DNA of 36,013 bases from Acidobacteriota bacterium. GTDB taxonomy: Bacteria > Acidobacteriota > Blastocatellia > Pyrinomonadales > Pyrinomonadaceae. A program made the translations under genes and the position numbers. This document shows, in pieces, positions 21,553 to 29,956 of this stretch (positions are counted from its first letter, which is position 1; every line of letters begins with the position of its first letter). The DNA lies in NCBI GenBank assembly GCA_023391155.1, contig JAEWBM010000016.1, forward strand, positions 1 to 36,013. Direction: 5' to 3'. The notes under the pieces are model-generated. The model saw only the letters and a program-made list of their open reading frames with translations. It searched no databases and had not been told where the DNA came from.

Positions 21553-23982
21553 TCACGGCCCGCTCGCCACGAAATCCAGATCGGCGATGTCGCTGTCCGC
21601 CGTGACCAAGATCTGGGGCACGGCGAACGTGTGCCGGCGGGAGGACACTGCGACGATATAGGATCCGCCTGCGATGACGCCGTCAAACCTGTAATAGCCG
21701 AACGGATTTGAGATCGCCGTAAGCTGTGCGCCGTTCTCGTCCGTCATTATCAGCCGTGCACCGTAGATCCCCCGCCCGCCTGCATCGGTGACTCGTCCGC
21801 CGATGCTGACCGACGCTGCGGTGGGTGCGAGAAATTCGAAAGCACCGATATCGGTACCGTCGTCAACGTTAGGTATATCGGGAAGATCGACCGTCCGCGG
21901 AGATCCACGCTGATCGGTGGTAAGGTCGAAAGCGAGAGCGGAACCAGCATCCAATGCCGGGCTTCCTGGCATAAGTGCATGCGTCGGCGTCGGCCCCCCA
22001 TTGTCTGCCATTGGTCCAAGCAGTGGCGGCGAGTCTAGAATGTCTGTCGCAAGATAGCTGATCGGATTGATCGTGTTTAGGGCATCGTCCGGTTCATCCC
22101 CGATCATGTTGAATCCACTCGATATGAAATGCGAACAGGAGTTATAGATCTCAGGAGCGACGGGCGTTTGGGAATTCCCGGCGATGATACTGTTGGCGAT
22201 CGTCAGTGTGCCCGCTCCCAAATAGCAGGCAAGTCCGCCTCCGCCTTCCGACCCGCCGTCATTGAGCGTGACTGTCGTATTGAGGAAATCGACGTTCCCC
22301 CAGTTCGTGTGGAATCCTCCGCCCCTGACCGATGCCGAATTGCCTGAAATGGTCGTGTTCCAGATCGAAAGATCGCCACCGGTGTGTGAGATCCCGCCGC
22401 CCAGATCGGCACTGTTTCCCGAAATAGTCGATGCTCCGATTTGACTCGCACCGATATTAAAAATCCCGCCGCCGCTAGCCGTCGTTGAATTCGTATCGAT
22501 CATTGATTCCGTGATGAGCAGATCGCCGGTATTGAAGATCCCGCCGCCGGCAACAGCAGAATTACCTGTGATCTTTACCCGGTCCAGCCAGACCCGGCCC
22601 GCGGAATATATCGCTCCTCCGAGACCTGGCTCCACGGCACCGTCCCCGTTACCTCCCGTCAAGATAAGATTCCGGAGAATGATCCGGCTACCATCTTGTT
22701 TACTGCTATCGGTTCTGAAGATCCGATTCGATCCGGGGCCTCCGTCAATCGTGAGAGCTCCGACGCCGGGGCCTTCGATTACTATCAGCTCATCTATTAC
22801 GATCTCGCTTCCTTCAAGCACGATCGTTCCTAGGGTGCCATTGGGCGCAAGTGCCGAAGTGAAGATTGCGGGATCGAAAGCGATCGTATCCCCGTAATTG
22901 GCAGCCGAGATCGCGCCGCGAAGGCTGCAGTCGTTCGGAACTCCGTCGTCACACGTGTTCAATGAACCGAGGTCACTATTGTTATCTACTGTTAGCGTCA
23001 ACGGAATGTCGTTATCGGTGATCGTCACAACGGCGAAATCGAACTGTCCGAGGGTCGAATCGCCCGCAGGATTGCTTAATCGCACCTCGAACGTCTCATC
23101 TGGTTCAAAGATCGCGTCATCGCATATCTGAACTGAGATAAGCTTCTGATTTTGACCGCTGGAGAATGAAAGTGTTCCCGCCGTTGTAACGTAGTCAACC
23201 CCCTCATTACACGAATCCCCTGCCGTAGCGGACCCCGAACTCACTTCGAAATCGACCGTAACCGCTAAGGTCGTGTCATCATGCCGAAAAACCGTAAAGT
23301 TCTGGCTGCCAACTATCTCGGATGCCTTAAAGCCCCAGGAATCGAGCCAGATGGATCCCCCGGCAGTTGTGGCCACCGTCCACACGTATTCTGCAGGGAC
23401 AGGATCAGGAGTTCCATTAAGCCCGATCGCCCGTACCCGGAACGAATGTGTAAGGTTGTTCGCAACGTTCGTCGCGAACGGCGAAAAGCAAGTAGAGAAC
23501 GGTGAAGAATTTATTGAACACTCGAACCTGTCGATATTATCGGGCGAGTCGAACACGAATACGGAAAATGTCGAATGCGAAAGGTTGGGAGGGTGAAGAA
23601 TGATCGCGGTATCGGGACCGGATGTGTCAATAAACCAAGAATGTATCGCCGGGGACGGATCCGGTAGTCCGTCTCGGACTGCCCGAACGTAAAACGCATG
23701 TTCCCCGTCTTCAAAAGATGTCAGCACCCAAGGCGACGAGCAGGGAAAGTAGAACTCGTTGGAAACCGCGCATTGAAAACTTGCGGACGGGTCGTTCGAA
23801 GAGAAAACAAATTCGGCGGTCGATCGATCGTCCAACTCAGGAGGTACCGAGTCGATAAACGTATCCGGCGGGCCGGTGAAAGACGCCGCAATCGCGACAG
23901 TCCCGCCGCGGTGTAGCGGAAGTTCCGGGTAAACCATGCCCCCACAAACCGTCAACGAAACAAGGAGAAAGATCATCTTCAT
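21553..23982 (-). CDS. large secreted beta-helix protein (Ig-like, Calx-beta, CSLREA, choice-of-anchor Q, carboxypeptidase-regulatory-like)
   Basis: An 809-residue exported surface protein. From ATG 23982: signal peptide (MKMIFLLVSLTVCGGMVYPE), two Ig-like modules with paired cysteines (FQCAVSNEFYFPCSSPW, then FECSINSSPFSTCFSPF), a Calx-beta domain (about residues 207-325, ending VVTITDND), a CSLREA-type segment (DCSLRGAISAAN), a right-handed parallel beta-helix of GGGIFN/ISGNSA repeats (about 400-640), a choice-of-anchor Q-type region (NGGPTPTHALMPGSPALDAG, then TDQRGSPR and DIGAFEF), and a terminal carboxypeptidase-regulatory-like beta-sandwich (GGRVTDAGGRGIYGARL). The frame stays open upstream to ATG 24120, which would add 46 basic residues before the signal peptide; codon use there looks non-coding, so 23982 is preferred. 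Probably an adhesin or extracellular scaffold; no catalytic residues recognised. Confidence 0.82.
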   Translation of the reverse strand: MKMIFLLVSLTVCGGMVYPELPLHRGGTVAIAASFTGPPDTFIDSVPPELDDRSTAEFVFSSNDPSASFQCAVSNEFYFPCSSPWVLTSFEDGEHAFYVRAVRDGLPDPSPAIHSWFIDTSGPDTAIILHPPNLSHSTFSVFVFDSPDNIDRFECSINSSPFSTCFSPFATNVANNLTHSFRVRAIGLNGTPDPVPAEYVWTVATTAGGSIWLDSWGFKASEIVGSQNFTVFRHDDTTLAVTVDFEVSSGSATAGDSCNEGVDYVTTAGTLSFSSGQNQKLISVQICDDAIFEPDETFEVRLSNPAGDSTLGQFDFAVVTITDNDIPLTLTVDNNSDLGSLNTCDDGVPNDCSLRGAISAANYGDTIAFDPAIFTSALAPNGTLGTIVLEGSEIVIDELIVIEGPGVGALTIDGGPGSNRIFRTDSSKQDGSRIILRNLILTGGNGDGAVEPGLGGAIYSAGRVWLDRVKITGNSAVAGGGIFNTGDLLITESMIDTNSTTASGGGIFNIGASQIGASTISGNSADLGGGISHTGGDLSIWNTTISGNSASVRGGGFHTNWGNVDFLNTTVTLNDGGSEGGGGLACYLGAGTLTIANSIIAGNSQTPVAPEIYNSCSHFISSGFNMIGDEPDDALNTINPISYLATDILDSPPLLGPMADNGGPTPTHALMPGSPALDAGSALAFDLTTDQRGSPRTVDLPDIPNVDDGTDIGAFEFLAPTAASVSIGGRVTDAGGRGIYGARLIMTDENGAQLTAISNPFGYYRFDGVIAGGSYIVAVSSRRHTFAVPQILVTADSDIADLDFVASGP

Positions 23983-24181
23983 ATGCTTGATCTTCACTCT
24001 TTTCACGGCCGCTTCTTGCTTTTTTCGTTTGCGTTCAATGGGGAAGCATCCGCGAGGGGAAATCAGGCCGAATAGCGATAGAACAAATTGTGGTGACGGT
24101 CTTGAGTTTCGCTTTCTCATAATGTTTATGTTGCGGACTGGCCAAGGTGGGTTATCTTAGGCCTTTTGCCTTAGCAAGTAT

Positions 24182-24221
24182 TTAGAAACCGATTAGAAAT
24201 TTCTTAGAAATCAATTAGAGA
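24182..24221 (-). promoter_or_regulatory. four 11-bp-phased TTAGAAA repeats (regulator site) upstream of the beta-helix protein
   Basis: TTAGAAA begins at 24182, 24193 and 24204, with a variant TTAGAGA at 24215: four copies at exactly 11-bp spacing. On the minus strand a candidate -10 (TAAGAT, about 24155-24160) lies about 22-25 bases downstream of the array. It matches the array at 21419-21447, so the two minus-strand transcription units probably share a direct-repeat-binding activator or repressor. Confidence 0.65.
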
Positions 24222-24332
24222 AGCCGAAAATAGACCTGATTCGGGGAATATTGACCCACCGGGAGCGGTTCGGTTCTTGAGCTTGCCGGGCGCTTCTATA
24301 ACTTCTTCAAATCGCCTAGAATAGTGGCAACA

Positions 24333-24581
24333 ATGCAAGACGATATCGAAAACGAAAACGGCCCGGACTCTGAGGCCGAAGAGCATCATTCGCTGAAAGA
24401 CAGCATCTCAGCCGCGGGCCAGCGGATCATCGGCGAGGTCGAGCGGATCGGCGGGATATTGACGGCGGACCCGCTGACGGAGGCCGAGGGAGAGTTTAAC
24501 GTCGAGGTCAGCGAACTGCGGGATGAGACCGAGGAAGACCTCGAGGCAAGCGAGCCTCCCGATAAACCGGAAGTCCGGTAA
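24333..24581 (+). CDS. small acidic hypothetical protein
   Basis: An 82-residue, strongly acidic soluble protein (start MQDDIENENGPDSEAEEHHS; end EASEPPDKPEVR). The centre (AAGQRIIGEVERIGGILTAD, then EAEGEFNVEVSELRDE) looks helical and faintly recalls CsbD-type stress proteins, but not enough to assign. A GTG nine bases upstream (24324) would add three residues. Third-position GC preference matches neighbouring real genes. It ends 19 bases before the aminotransferase start and may be cotranscribed. Function unknown. Confidence 0.5.
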   Translation: MQDDIENENGPDSEAEEHHSLKDSISAAGQRIIGEVERIGGILTADPLTEAEGEFNVEVSELRDETEEDLEASEPPDKPEVR

Positions 24582-24600
24582 CGCCATACCAAAATCTAAA

Positions 24601-25752
24601 ATGACAGCACCAGTTGAACAGACGGAGTTTCGGCTGCCGATGCGGCTTCAGGGCATTCAGCCCACGCTAATAAGGCAGTTTTTTGAGCGAGCCTTGCCGG
24701 ACAGTATTAACTTTGGATTGGGCGAGCCCGATCTGCCGACGCCGCAGTTCCTGCGGGACGAGGCGGCACGCGTGACCAGGGATGAGCAAAACGGCTACAC
24801 ATCGCACCCCGGGATGCCTGCTCTAAGGGAAAAGATCGGCGAGCAATACCCGCATCTGAATCTGGGCCTGAGCGATGTTGTGGTCACCTGCGGGTCGCAG
24901 GAGGCAATGACCGCCGCGCTGCTGACGATAGTCGATGTCGGCGACGATGTGCTGCTTCCGGACCCGAGTTTCCCGGCGTACGACGCGTGTGCCCGGATCG
25001 CGCAGGGGAACCCTATCTATTACCGGATGCCGGCGGATAAAGGGTTCGGATTTGATATCGAAGAGTTCAAGCGGTCGATCACGCCTAAGACGAAGGCGGC
25101 GGTTGTGATCTCGCCGTCCAATCCGACGGGCCAGATCCTCACGGAAGATAACCTCCGAGAGTTGGCCGCGGCGCTGGAGGGCACGGGAATTTACTTAATA
25201 TCAGACGAGATCTATAGCGACCTATATTTTACCGAGCGGCCGCATTCGGCGTCGGAGTTCTATGACAGAACGGTGATCGTCAGCGGCCTTTCGAAATCGC
25301 TTAGCATGACCGGCTGGCGGCTTGGCTGGGCGGCGAGCTCCCGGCCGGAGATAATGAAGGGCATTCACGTGCTGCATGGCTTTCTGACCGTGTGTGCCAA
25401 TGCGATGACGCAAAAGGCGGCATTGCTCGGCTGGAGCGAGGAGGCGGAGGCCGCTAAGCAGGAATTCAGGGATATCTATCATCGCCGCGGCGATTTCCTG
25501 GTGGACCTGTTCGAGAAGGAGTTGGGGCTTAAGGCCACGGCTCCCGAAGGGGCGTTTTACACGATGCTCGATGTTCGCTCGCTTGGCGACGATATCGAGG
25601 TCGCGGAAAAGTGCCTCCAAAACCGCGTCATTACCGTTCCCGGCGTTGCCTTCGGCCAGGAAGCCAAGGGCTTTTTGCGGATATCGTTCTGCAACACCGA
25701 GGAGCGGATGGAAGAGGGCGTGCGGCGGATGAAGGAAGCGCTGGGCCTTTAG
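24601..25752 (+). CDS. class I/II pyridoxal-phosphate aminotransferase
   Basis: A 383-residue fold-type I aminotransferase. Motifs: NFGLGEPDLPTPQFLRDEA, GYTSHPGMPALREKI (about residues 61-75), CGSQEAMTAALL, the substrate-binding SPSNPTGQILTEDNL (about 174-188), the PLP Asp in LISDEIYSDLYF (about 200-211), and the PLP Lys in SGLSKSLSMTGWRLGW (about 229-244). The start ATG 24601 is chosen because the longer frame overlaps the small acidic gene. Such enzymes use 2-oxoglutarate/glutamate pairs; in this lysine-rich neighbourhood N-succinyl-DAP aminotransferase (DapC role) is a reasonable inference, with aspartate aminotransferase the main alternative. Confidence 0.88.
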   Translation: MTAPVEQTEFRLPMRLQGIQPTLIRQFFERALPDSINFGLGEPDLPTPQFLRDEAARVTRDEQNGYTSHPGMPALREKIGEQYPHLNLGLSDVVVTCGSQEAMTAALLTIVDVGDDVLLPDPSFPAYDACARIAQGNPIYYRMPADKGFGFDIEEFKRSITPKTKAAVVISPSNPTGQILTEDNLRELAAALEGTGIYLISDEIYSDLYFTERPHSASEFYDRTVIVSGLSKSLSMTGWRLGWAASSRPEIMKGIHVLHGFLTVCANAMTQKAALLGWSEEAEAAKQEFRDIYHRRGDFLVDLFEKELGLKATAPEGAFYTMLDVRSLGDDIEVAEKCLQNRVITVPGVAFGQEAKGFLRISFCNTEERMEEGVRRMKEALGL

Positions 25753-25804
25753 CAAAAACGTATCAAGCTCCCGTCCTTTAAATTGCTAAATACGGGAGGC
25801 AATG

Positions 25805-26314
25805 ATGATACGTTATCCGTTGGAATACAATAAAATACTTAATACGACGAAATATAATACGTTCGGCTGGGTCAGGAAATACAAAGACGGCACGCCGAAA
25901 TTTCACAAAGGCTGGGACCTGGTAGCCCCAATGGGCACGGCAGTTTATCCGGTGTCTACGGGCAAGGTCGTTGGCGTACAGCGAAACGACGTGGGGAAAT
26001 ATGGCCGCACGATCAACCTAAAGTTTTCGCATAACGGAAAGACATTATACGCGTTCTATTCGCATCTGTCCGAGGTTTACTGTTCCGAGGGCCAGGAGAT
26101 CAATGACGTGAACCTGATAATCGGAGCCGTCGGCGATTCAGGCAATGCGAAAGGGATCGCCGCCAACAAGGTGCATTTGCATTTTGAGTTTCGTAACCGG
26201 CAGCTCGGCGGCCATGGAAACGACGACCGCATCGACCCCGCGGAGCTGCTCGGAAGCCCGCCATATCATGGTGTCTTTGCATATGCATTTGAGGACGAGC
26301 TCGTGACGGCATAG
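25805..26314 (+). CDS. M23 family metallopeptidase without signal peptide
   Basis: A 169-residue single-domain LytM/M23 zinc endopeptidase, expected to cut peptide cross-bridges of peptidoglycan. Zinc ligands visible: His and Asp in FHKGWDLVAPMGT (about residues 34-38) and the HxH in KVHLHFEF (about 124-127); the intermediate YSHLSEV supplies the other catalytic His. No signal peptide, membrane anchor or LysM domain is seen, which is unusual for a wall hydrolase. GGGAGG (25794-25799) favours the ATG at 25805 over the adjacent one at 25802. A strong terminator follows the gene, so it may be a single-gene unit. Confidence 0.8.
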   Translation: MIRYPLEYNKILNTTKYNTFGWVRKYKDGTPKFHKGWDLVAPMGTAVYPVSTGKVVGVQRNDVGKYGRTINLKFSHNGKTLYAFYSHLSEVYCSEGQEINDVNLIIGAVGDSGNAKGIAANKVHLHFEFRNRQLGGHGNDDRIDPAELLGSPPYHGVFAYAFEDELVTA

Positions 26315-26337
26315 CCGAAACGGGAAGTTAAGTTAGA

Positions 26338-26372
26338 ATGCTCGCCTGCCGCAAAGGCCGGCGGGCATTTTT
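26338..26372 (+). terminator. intrinsic terminator after the M23 peptidase
   Basis: GCCTGCCG (26344-26351) pairs with CGGCGGGC (26359-26366), eight pairs with one G-U, around a 7-base loop, followed by ATTTTT. It separates the M23 gene from asd. Confidence 0.8.
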
Positions 26373-26415
26373 GCCCTTAAATTAAGAAAGTGAGAATATA
26401 AGGGCTTGTTATTTT

Positions 26416-27456
26416 ATGGCACGTAAATACAGGGTCGGAATACTCGGCGCGACCGGCACCGTCGGCCAGCGCTTCATCCAATTACTTCAGGATCATCCGC
26501 AGTTTGAGATAACGGCACTTGCCGCCTCGGACCGGTCCGCCGGCAAGACGTTTGAAGAGGCCGTTGCGTGGAAACTCGCAGGTGAGATCCCGGAGGCGGT
26601 CCGCGAGATCGAGGTTTCCCCGATCGAACCGCCGATGGACTGCGAACTGATCTTTTCGAGCCTGCCGTCGAGCGTCGCCCGCGAGACCGAGGAGCTGTTT
26701 GCACGTGCCGGTTACCCGGTGATCAGCAACTCTTCCTGCTACAGGATGGATGAGGATGTGCCGCTCTTGATCCCTGAGATAAATGCCGATCACCTCGGCC
26801 TGATCAATGTGCAGCAAACGAAACGCGGATACGGAACCGGATTCATAGTAACGAACCCAAACTGCGCCGTTGCCAGTTTTGCGCCGCCGCTTGCCGCGCT
26901 TCACCGCAAGTTTAAGGTCGAGGAAGCCATCGTTACTACGATGCAGGCGATCTCAGGTGCGGGCTACCCCGGCGTTGCCTCGATGGACATTACCGACAAC
27001 GTCTTGCCCTATATCGCGGGCGAAGAGCCTAAGGTCGAGACCGAAGCTCAAAAGATACTCGGAAAATTTACCGGCGAAGCGATCGAGAAGGCAGATTTCA
27101 CGGTTTCGGCCCAGTGTTTTCGCGTGAACGTCATCGACGGGCATACGGCATCCGTAAGGGTGAACTTGAAAGAGACCGCGACGCTTGAGGATGTTGTCGA
27201 CGCTCTCGAAAACTTTCCCGTCCTAGACCTGCATTCCTCGCCGGAGCGATTCATTGAGGTATTGGATGAACCCTCGAGGCCGCAGCCGCGGCTTGACCGA
27301 GATCGCGGAGATGGAATGACCATTACCGTTGGGCGGGTGTTTCCCGATAACATTTTCGACTACCGCTTTGTCGCACTCAGCCACAATACCGTAAGGGGCG
27401 CGGCGGGTTCGACCATCCTCAACGCCGAACTTCTGATACAAAAGGGGATCATCTGA
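26416..27456 (+). CDS. asd: aspartate-semialdehyde dehydrogenase (archaeal/fungal-type)
   Basis: A 346-residue Asd that reduces 4-phospho-aspartate to aspartate semialdehyde with NADPH, the second step of the aspartate pathway. Seen: the nucleotide motif GILGATGTVGQRFIQLL (about residues 8-24), SSLPSSVARETE, ISNSSCYRMDEDVPLLIPEI, the catalytic Cys in FIVTNPNCAVASF (about 150), GAGYPGVAS, and the active-site His in VIDGHTASVRV (about 241). The arrangement of NPNCAV and RMDEDVPLLIPEIN is that of the archaeal/fungal/USG-1-like branch rather than the E. coli type. It lies one base before the AI-2E permease start, so they are likely cotranscribed. Confidence 0.93.
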   Translation: MARKYRVGILGATGTVGQRFIQLLQDHPQFEITALAASDRSAGKTFEEAVAWKLAGEIPEAVREIEVSPIEPPMDCELIFSSLPSSVARETEELFARAGYPVISNSSCYRMDEDVPLLIPEINADHLGLINVQQTKRGYGTGFIVTNPNCAVASFAPPLAALHRKFKVEEAIVTTMQAISGAGYPGVASMDITDNVLPYIAGEEPKVETEAQKILGKFTGEAIEKADFTVSAQCFRVNVIDGHTASVRVNLKETATLEDVVDALENFPVLDLHSSPERFIEVLDEPSRPQPRLDRDRGDGMTITVGRVFPDNIFDYRFVALSHNTVRGAAGSTILNAELLIQKGII

Positions 27457-27457
27457 G

Positions 27458-28582
27458 ATGACGCCGACGCCGGACAGCGAACTTAGCTTTGTACAAAAAG
27501 TATTTCTCGTCGTCGGCGTAGCCATTGCTGTACTGCTTGTCGGCGGCCTGCTTTATTACTCGGTCGATGTCCTGATGCTCGCCTTTTCGTCGGTGCTGAT
27601 CGCGATATTTCTTCGCGGGCTCGCACTGCCGCTTGCCGAACGAACGGGGATAAAGGAAACGTGGTCGGTCTTGCTCGTGTCGCTGGTCATGATCGGGGTG
27701 CTGGCCGGCAGCATCGCTCTGCTGGCACCGAGCGTCGCGGAACAAGCTACCCACCTTCGCACGGAGCTTCCACGGTCGGCACAGCAAGTGTCGGATTTTG
27801 TCTCGCGTTATCAGTGGGGCCAGACACTGATACAGCAGATGCCGACGATGGAAGACGTGATGGCAAAGGTCGACACGGCGAGCCTGCTAACGGGCGTCGG
27901 CGGTGTGTTTTCCACAACGGCGGGAGCCGTTGGAAACTTTTTCATCGTTCTGCTGCTGGCGATCTATCTTGCGGTCGAGCCCGGCACGTATACCCGGGGC
28001 TTCACGAAACTCTTTCCGATCGACCGACGGCCGCGCATTACTGAAATTATCGACACCACAGGCGAAACGCTCCGCTGGTGGCTGGTCGGTAAGATCGGCT
28101 CGATGGTCTTTATCGGACTGCTTACGTGGATCGGCCTGTCGATAATAGGCGTTCCGCTTGCGCTAACGTTGGGGCTGATCGCGGGCCTTTTGTCGTTTAT
28201 TCCTAATTTCGGCCCGATCTTGTCGGCGATCCCGGCAATATTGCTCGCGTTTATCGCCAGCCCCGTTACGGCGCTTTACGTTATCGGGCTATATGTCGGG
28301 GTGCAGATCATCGAATCGAACATCGTGACGCCTTATATCGAGCGAATGACGGTCGAACTGCCGCCGGCACTCACGGTGATGTTTCAGATCGTTTTCGGGA
28401 TAATGCTGGGAGCCCTGGGCCTGGTGCTGGCGACGCCGCTCTTAGCGATATTGATGGTGGTCATTCAGCTTGTGTACATTCAAGATGTGCTCGGCGACCG
28501 GGTAGACCTCGGGCATCTGGAACCCGAGCCGGATGGTGAGGATGAGGACGCCGGGGCGACGCCGGCGCCGAACGAAATATGA
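27458..28582 (+). CDS. AI-2E family transporter (PerM/YdiK-like)
   Basis: A 374-residue polytopic membrane protein of the AI-2E exporter / PerM superfamily. N-terminal pair of helices (FLVVGVAIAVLLVGGLLYY), LMLAFSSVLIAIFLRGLALP, a central soluble amphipathic region (about residues 90-150), then the typical WLVGKIGSMVFIGLLTWIGL and the conserved LAGLLSFIPNFGPILSAIPA-like segment (GLLSFIPNFGPILSAIPAIL, about 240-260). The acidic C-terminal tail is cytoplasmic. Reported roles in the family include autoinducer-2, auxin-like and ion export, so the substrate is unknown. The stop overlaps the purB start (ATGA, 28579-28582). Confidence 0.88.
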   Translation: MTPTPDSELSFVQKVFLVVGVAIAVLLVGGLLYYSVDVLMLAFSSVLIAIFLRGLALPLAERTGIKETWSVLLVSLVMIGVLAGSIALLAPSVAEQATHLRTELPRSAQQVSDFVSRYQWGQTLIQQMPTMEDVMAKVDTASLLTGVGGVFSTTAGAVGNFFIVLLLAIYLAVEPGTYTRGFTKLFPIDRRPRITEIIDTTGETLRWWLVGKIGSMVFIGLLTWIGLSIIGVPLALTLGLIAGLLSFIPNFGPILSAIPAILLAFIASPVTALYVIGLYVGVQIIESNIVTPYIERMTVELPPALTVMFQIVFGIMLGALGLVLATPLLAILMVVIQLVYIQDVLGDRVDLGHLEPEPDGEDEDAGATPAPNEI

Positions 28583-29871
28583 TCGAAAGATATACATTGC
28601 CGGAGATGGGCGCGGTTTGGTCGCTCGAGAACAAGTTTCAAAAATGGCTCGACGTTGAAATAGCGGTGTGCGAGGTTCACGCTGAGGACGGCACCATTCC
28701 AAGCGACGCGCTGGACGAGATCAAGTCTAAGGCGGCGTTCACCGTGGAGCGGATAAATGAGATCGAGAAAACGACCGACCACGACGTGATCGCGTTCACG
28801 ACGAACCTTGCGGAGAACATCGGGCCCTCGGCGCGATTCGTACATTATGGGCTTACTTCGAGCGATGTTGTGGATACGGCAAACGCCCTTCTTCTGAAAG
28901 AGGCCTGCGGGATACTGCTCGAAAAGATCGACGCCTTGCTCCCGGTTCTGAAACGGCGGGCATACGAATTTAAGGAAACGCCGCAAATAGGGCGGACACA
29001 CGGCATTCATGCCGAGCCGACTTCTTTCGGATTGGCATGGGCGCTTTGGTACTCCGAGATGCAGCGGAACCGCGAGCGGCTCGTTCGTGCCCGCGATGCG
29101 GTGTCGGTTGGCAAGATCAGCGGTGCCGTCGGGGCCTTTGCTCATCTTTCGCCCGACGTCGAGGCACGGGTTTGCGAGCGGCTTGGGATCAAGGCCGCGG
29201 ACGTTTCGACGCAGGTGATCCAGCGCGACCGTTACGCCGAGTATCTTTGCACGCTGGCGATCATCGCGTCGACGCTCGAAAAGATCGCGCTGCAGGTAAG
29301 GCACTGGCAGCGGACTGAGGTCCGCGAGGCACAAGAGAAATTCAAGACCGGACAGAAAGGCTCGTCGGCGATGCCGCACAAACGAAACCCGATCCTATCG
29401 GAACGTATCTGCGGAATGGCACGGACCGTGAGGGCGAACGCGATAGTCGGGCTCGAGAACATTGCGTTATGGCACGAACGCGATATTTCGCACTCGTCGG
29501 CCGAGAGGATCGTGCTGCCGGATTCGTCAGCGACTCTCGACTATATTTTGGCGAAAGCGACCTCGCTTCTAGACACCCTCGTCGTCTTTCCGGAGAACAT
29601 GCTCAAGAATCTGAACCTGATGCGGGGGCTGGTATTTAGTGGCCAGTTGATGCTTGCCCTAACTCAAAAAGGCGTGTCGCGTGAGGACGCGTATGTGATG
29701 ACGCAGCGAAATGCGATGAAGGTTTGGGACGAGGGCGGCGAGTACCGCGACCTGGTGATGGCCGACGCCGACATCACCGCCCAGCTCTCAGAGGACGAGA
29801 TCGCACGAGTATTTGACCTCAAGCATTATCTGCGGAATGTGGACAAGGTATTTGAGCGGGTGTTTGGCTAG
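28579..29871 (+). CDS. purB: adenylosuccinate lyase
   Basis: A 430-residue fumarase/aspartase-superfamily lyase acting twice in purine synthesis (SAICAR to AICAR and adenylosuccinate to AMP). Seen: MIERYTLPEMGAVWSLENKF, the first conserved region TTDHDVIAFTTNLAENIG (about residues 73-90), HYGLTSSDVVDTA (about 95-107), the catalytic His in IGRTHGIHAEPTSFG (about 137-151) and the superfamily signature SSAMPHKRNPILSE (about 261-274). Length is typical. ATGA overlap with the upstream permease indicates translational coupling. A bidirectional terminator follows. Confidence 0.95.
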   Translation: MIERYTLPEMGAVWSLENKFQKWLDVEIAVCEVHAEDGTIPSDALDEIKSKAAFTVERINEIEKTTDHDVIAFTTNLAENIGPSARFVHYGLTSSDVVDTANALLLKEACGILLEKIDALLPVLKRRAYEFKETPQIGRTHGIHAEPTSFGLAWALWYSEMQRNRERLVRARDAVSVGKISGAVGAFAHLSPDVEARVCERLGIKAADVSTQVIQRDRYAEYLCTLAIIASTLEKIALQVRHWQRTEVREAQEKFKTGQKGSSAMPHKRNPILSERICGMARTVRANAIVGLENIALWHERDISHSSAERIVLPDSSATLDYILAKATSLLDTLVVFPENMLKNLNLMRGLVFSGQLMLALTQKGVSREDAYVMTQRNAMKVWDEGGEYRDLVMADADITAQLSEDEIARVFDLKHYLRNVDKVFERVFG

Positions 29872-29893
29872 GCGGCCGAGCTCAAAGAATCAA

Positions 29894-29934
29894 AAAACGC
29901 GGACGGGTCTCATCGCTGAAACCGTCCGCGTTTT
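29894..29934. terminator. bidirectional intrinsic terminator between purB and the DUF4870-like gene
   Basis: AAAACGCGGACGG (29894-29906) pairs perfectly with CCGTCCGCGTTTT (29922-29934), a 13-bp stem with a 15-base loop. The T-run at the 3' side serves purB, and the A-run at the 5' side gives a T-run for the convergent minus-strand gene. Confidence 0.9.
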
Positions 29935-29956
29935 GTCTGAGTGATTGACTACGTAA

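Noticed and set aside
24333..24581. CsbD family assignment for the small acidic protein
   Set aside because: Only a faint EAEG/GE pattern is shared; not enough to name the family.
28480..29379. 299-residue minus-strand frame
   Set aside because: Antisense to purB, no recognisable domain.
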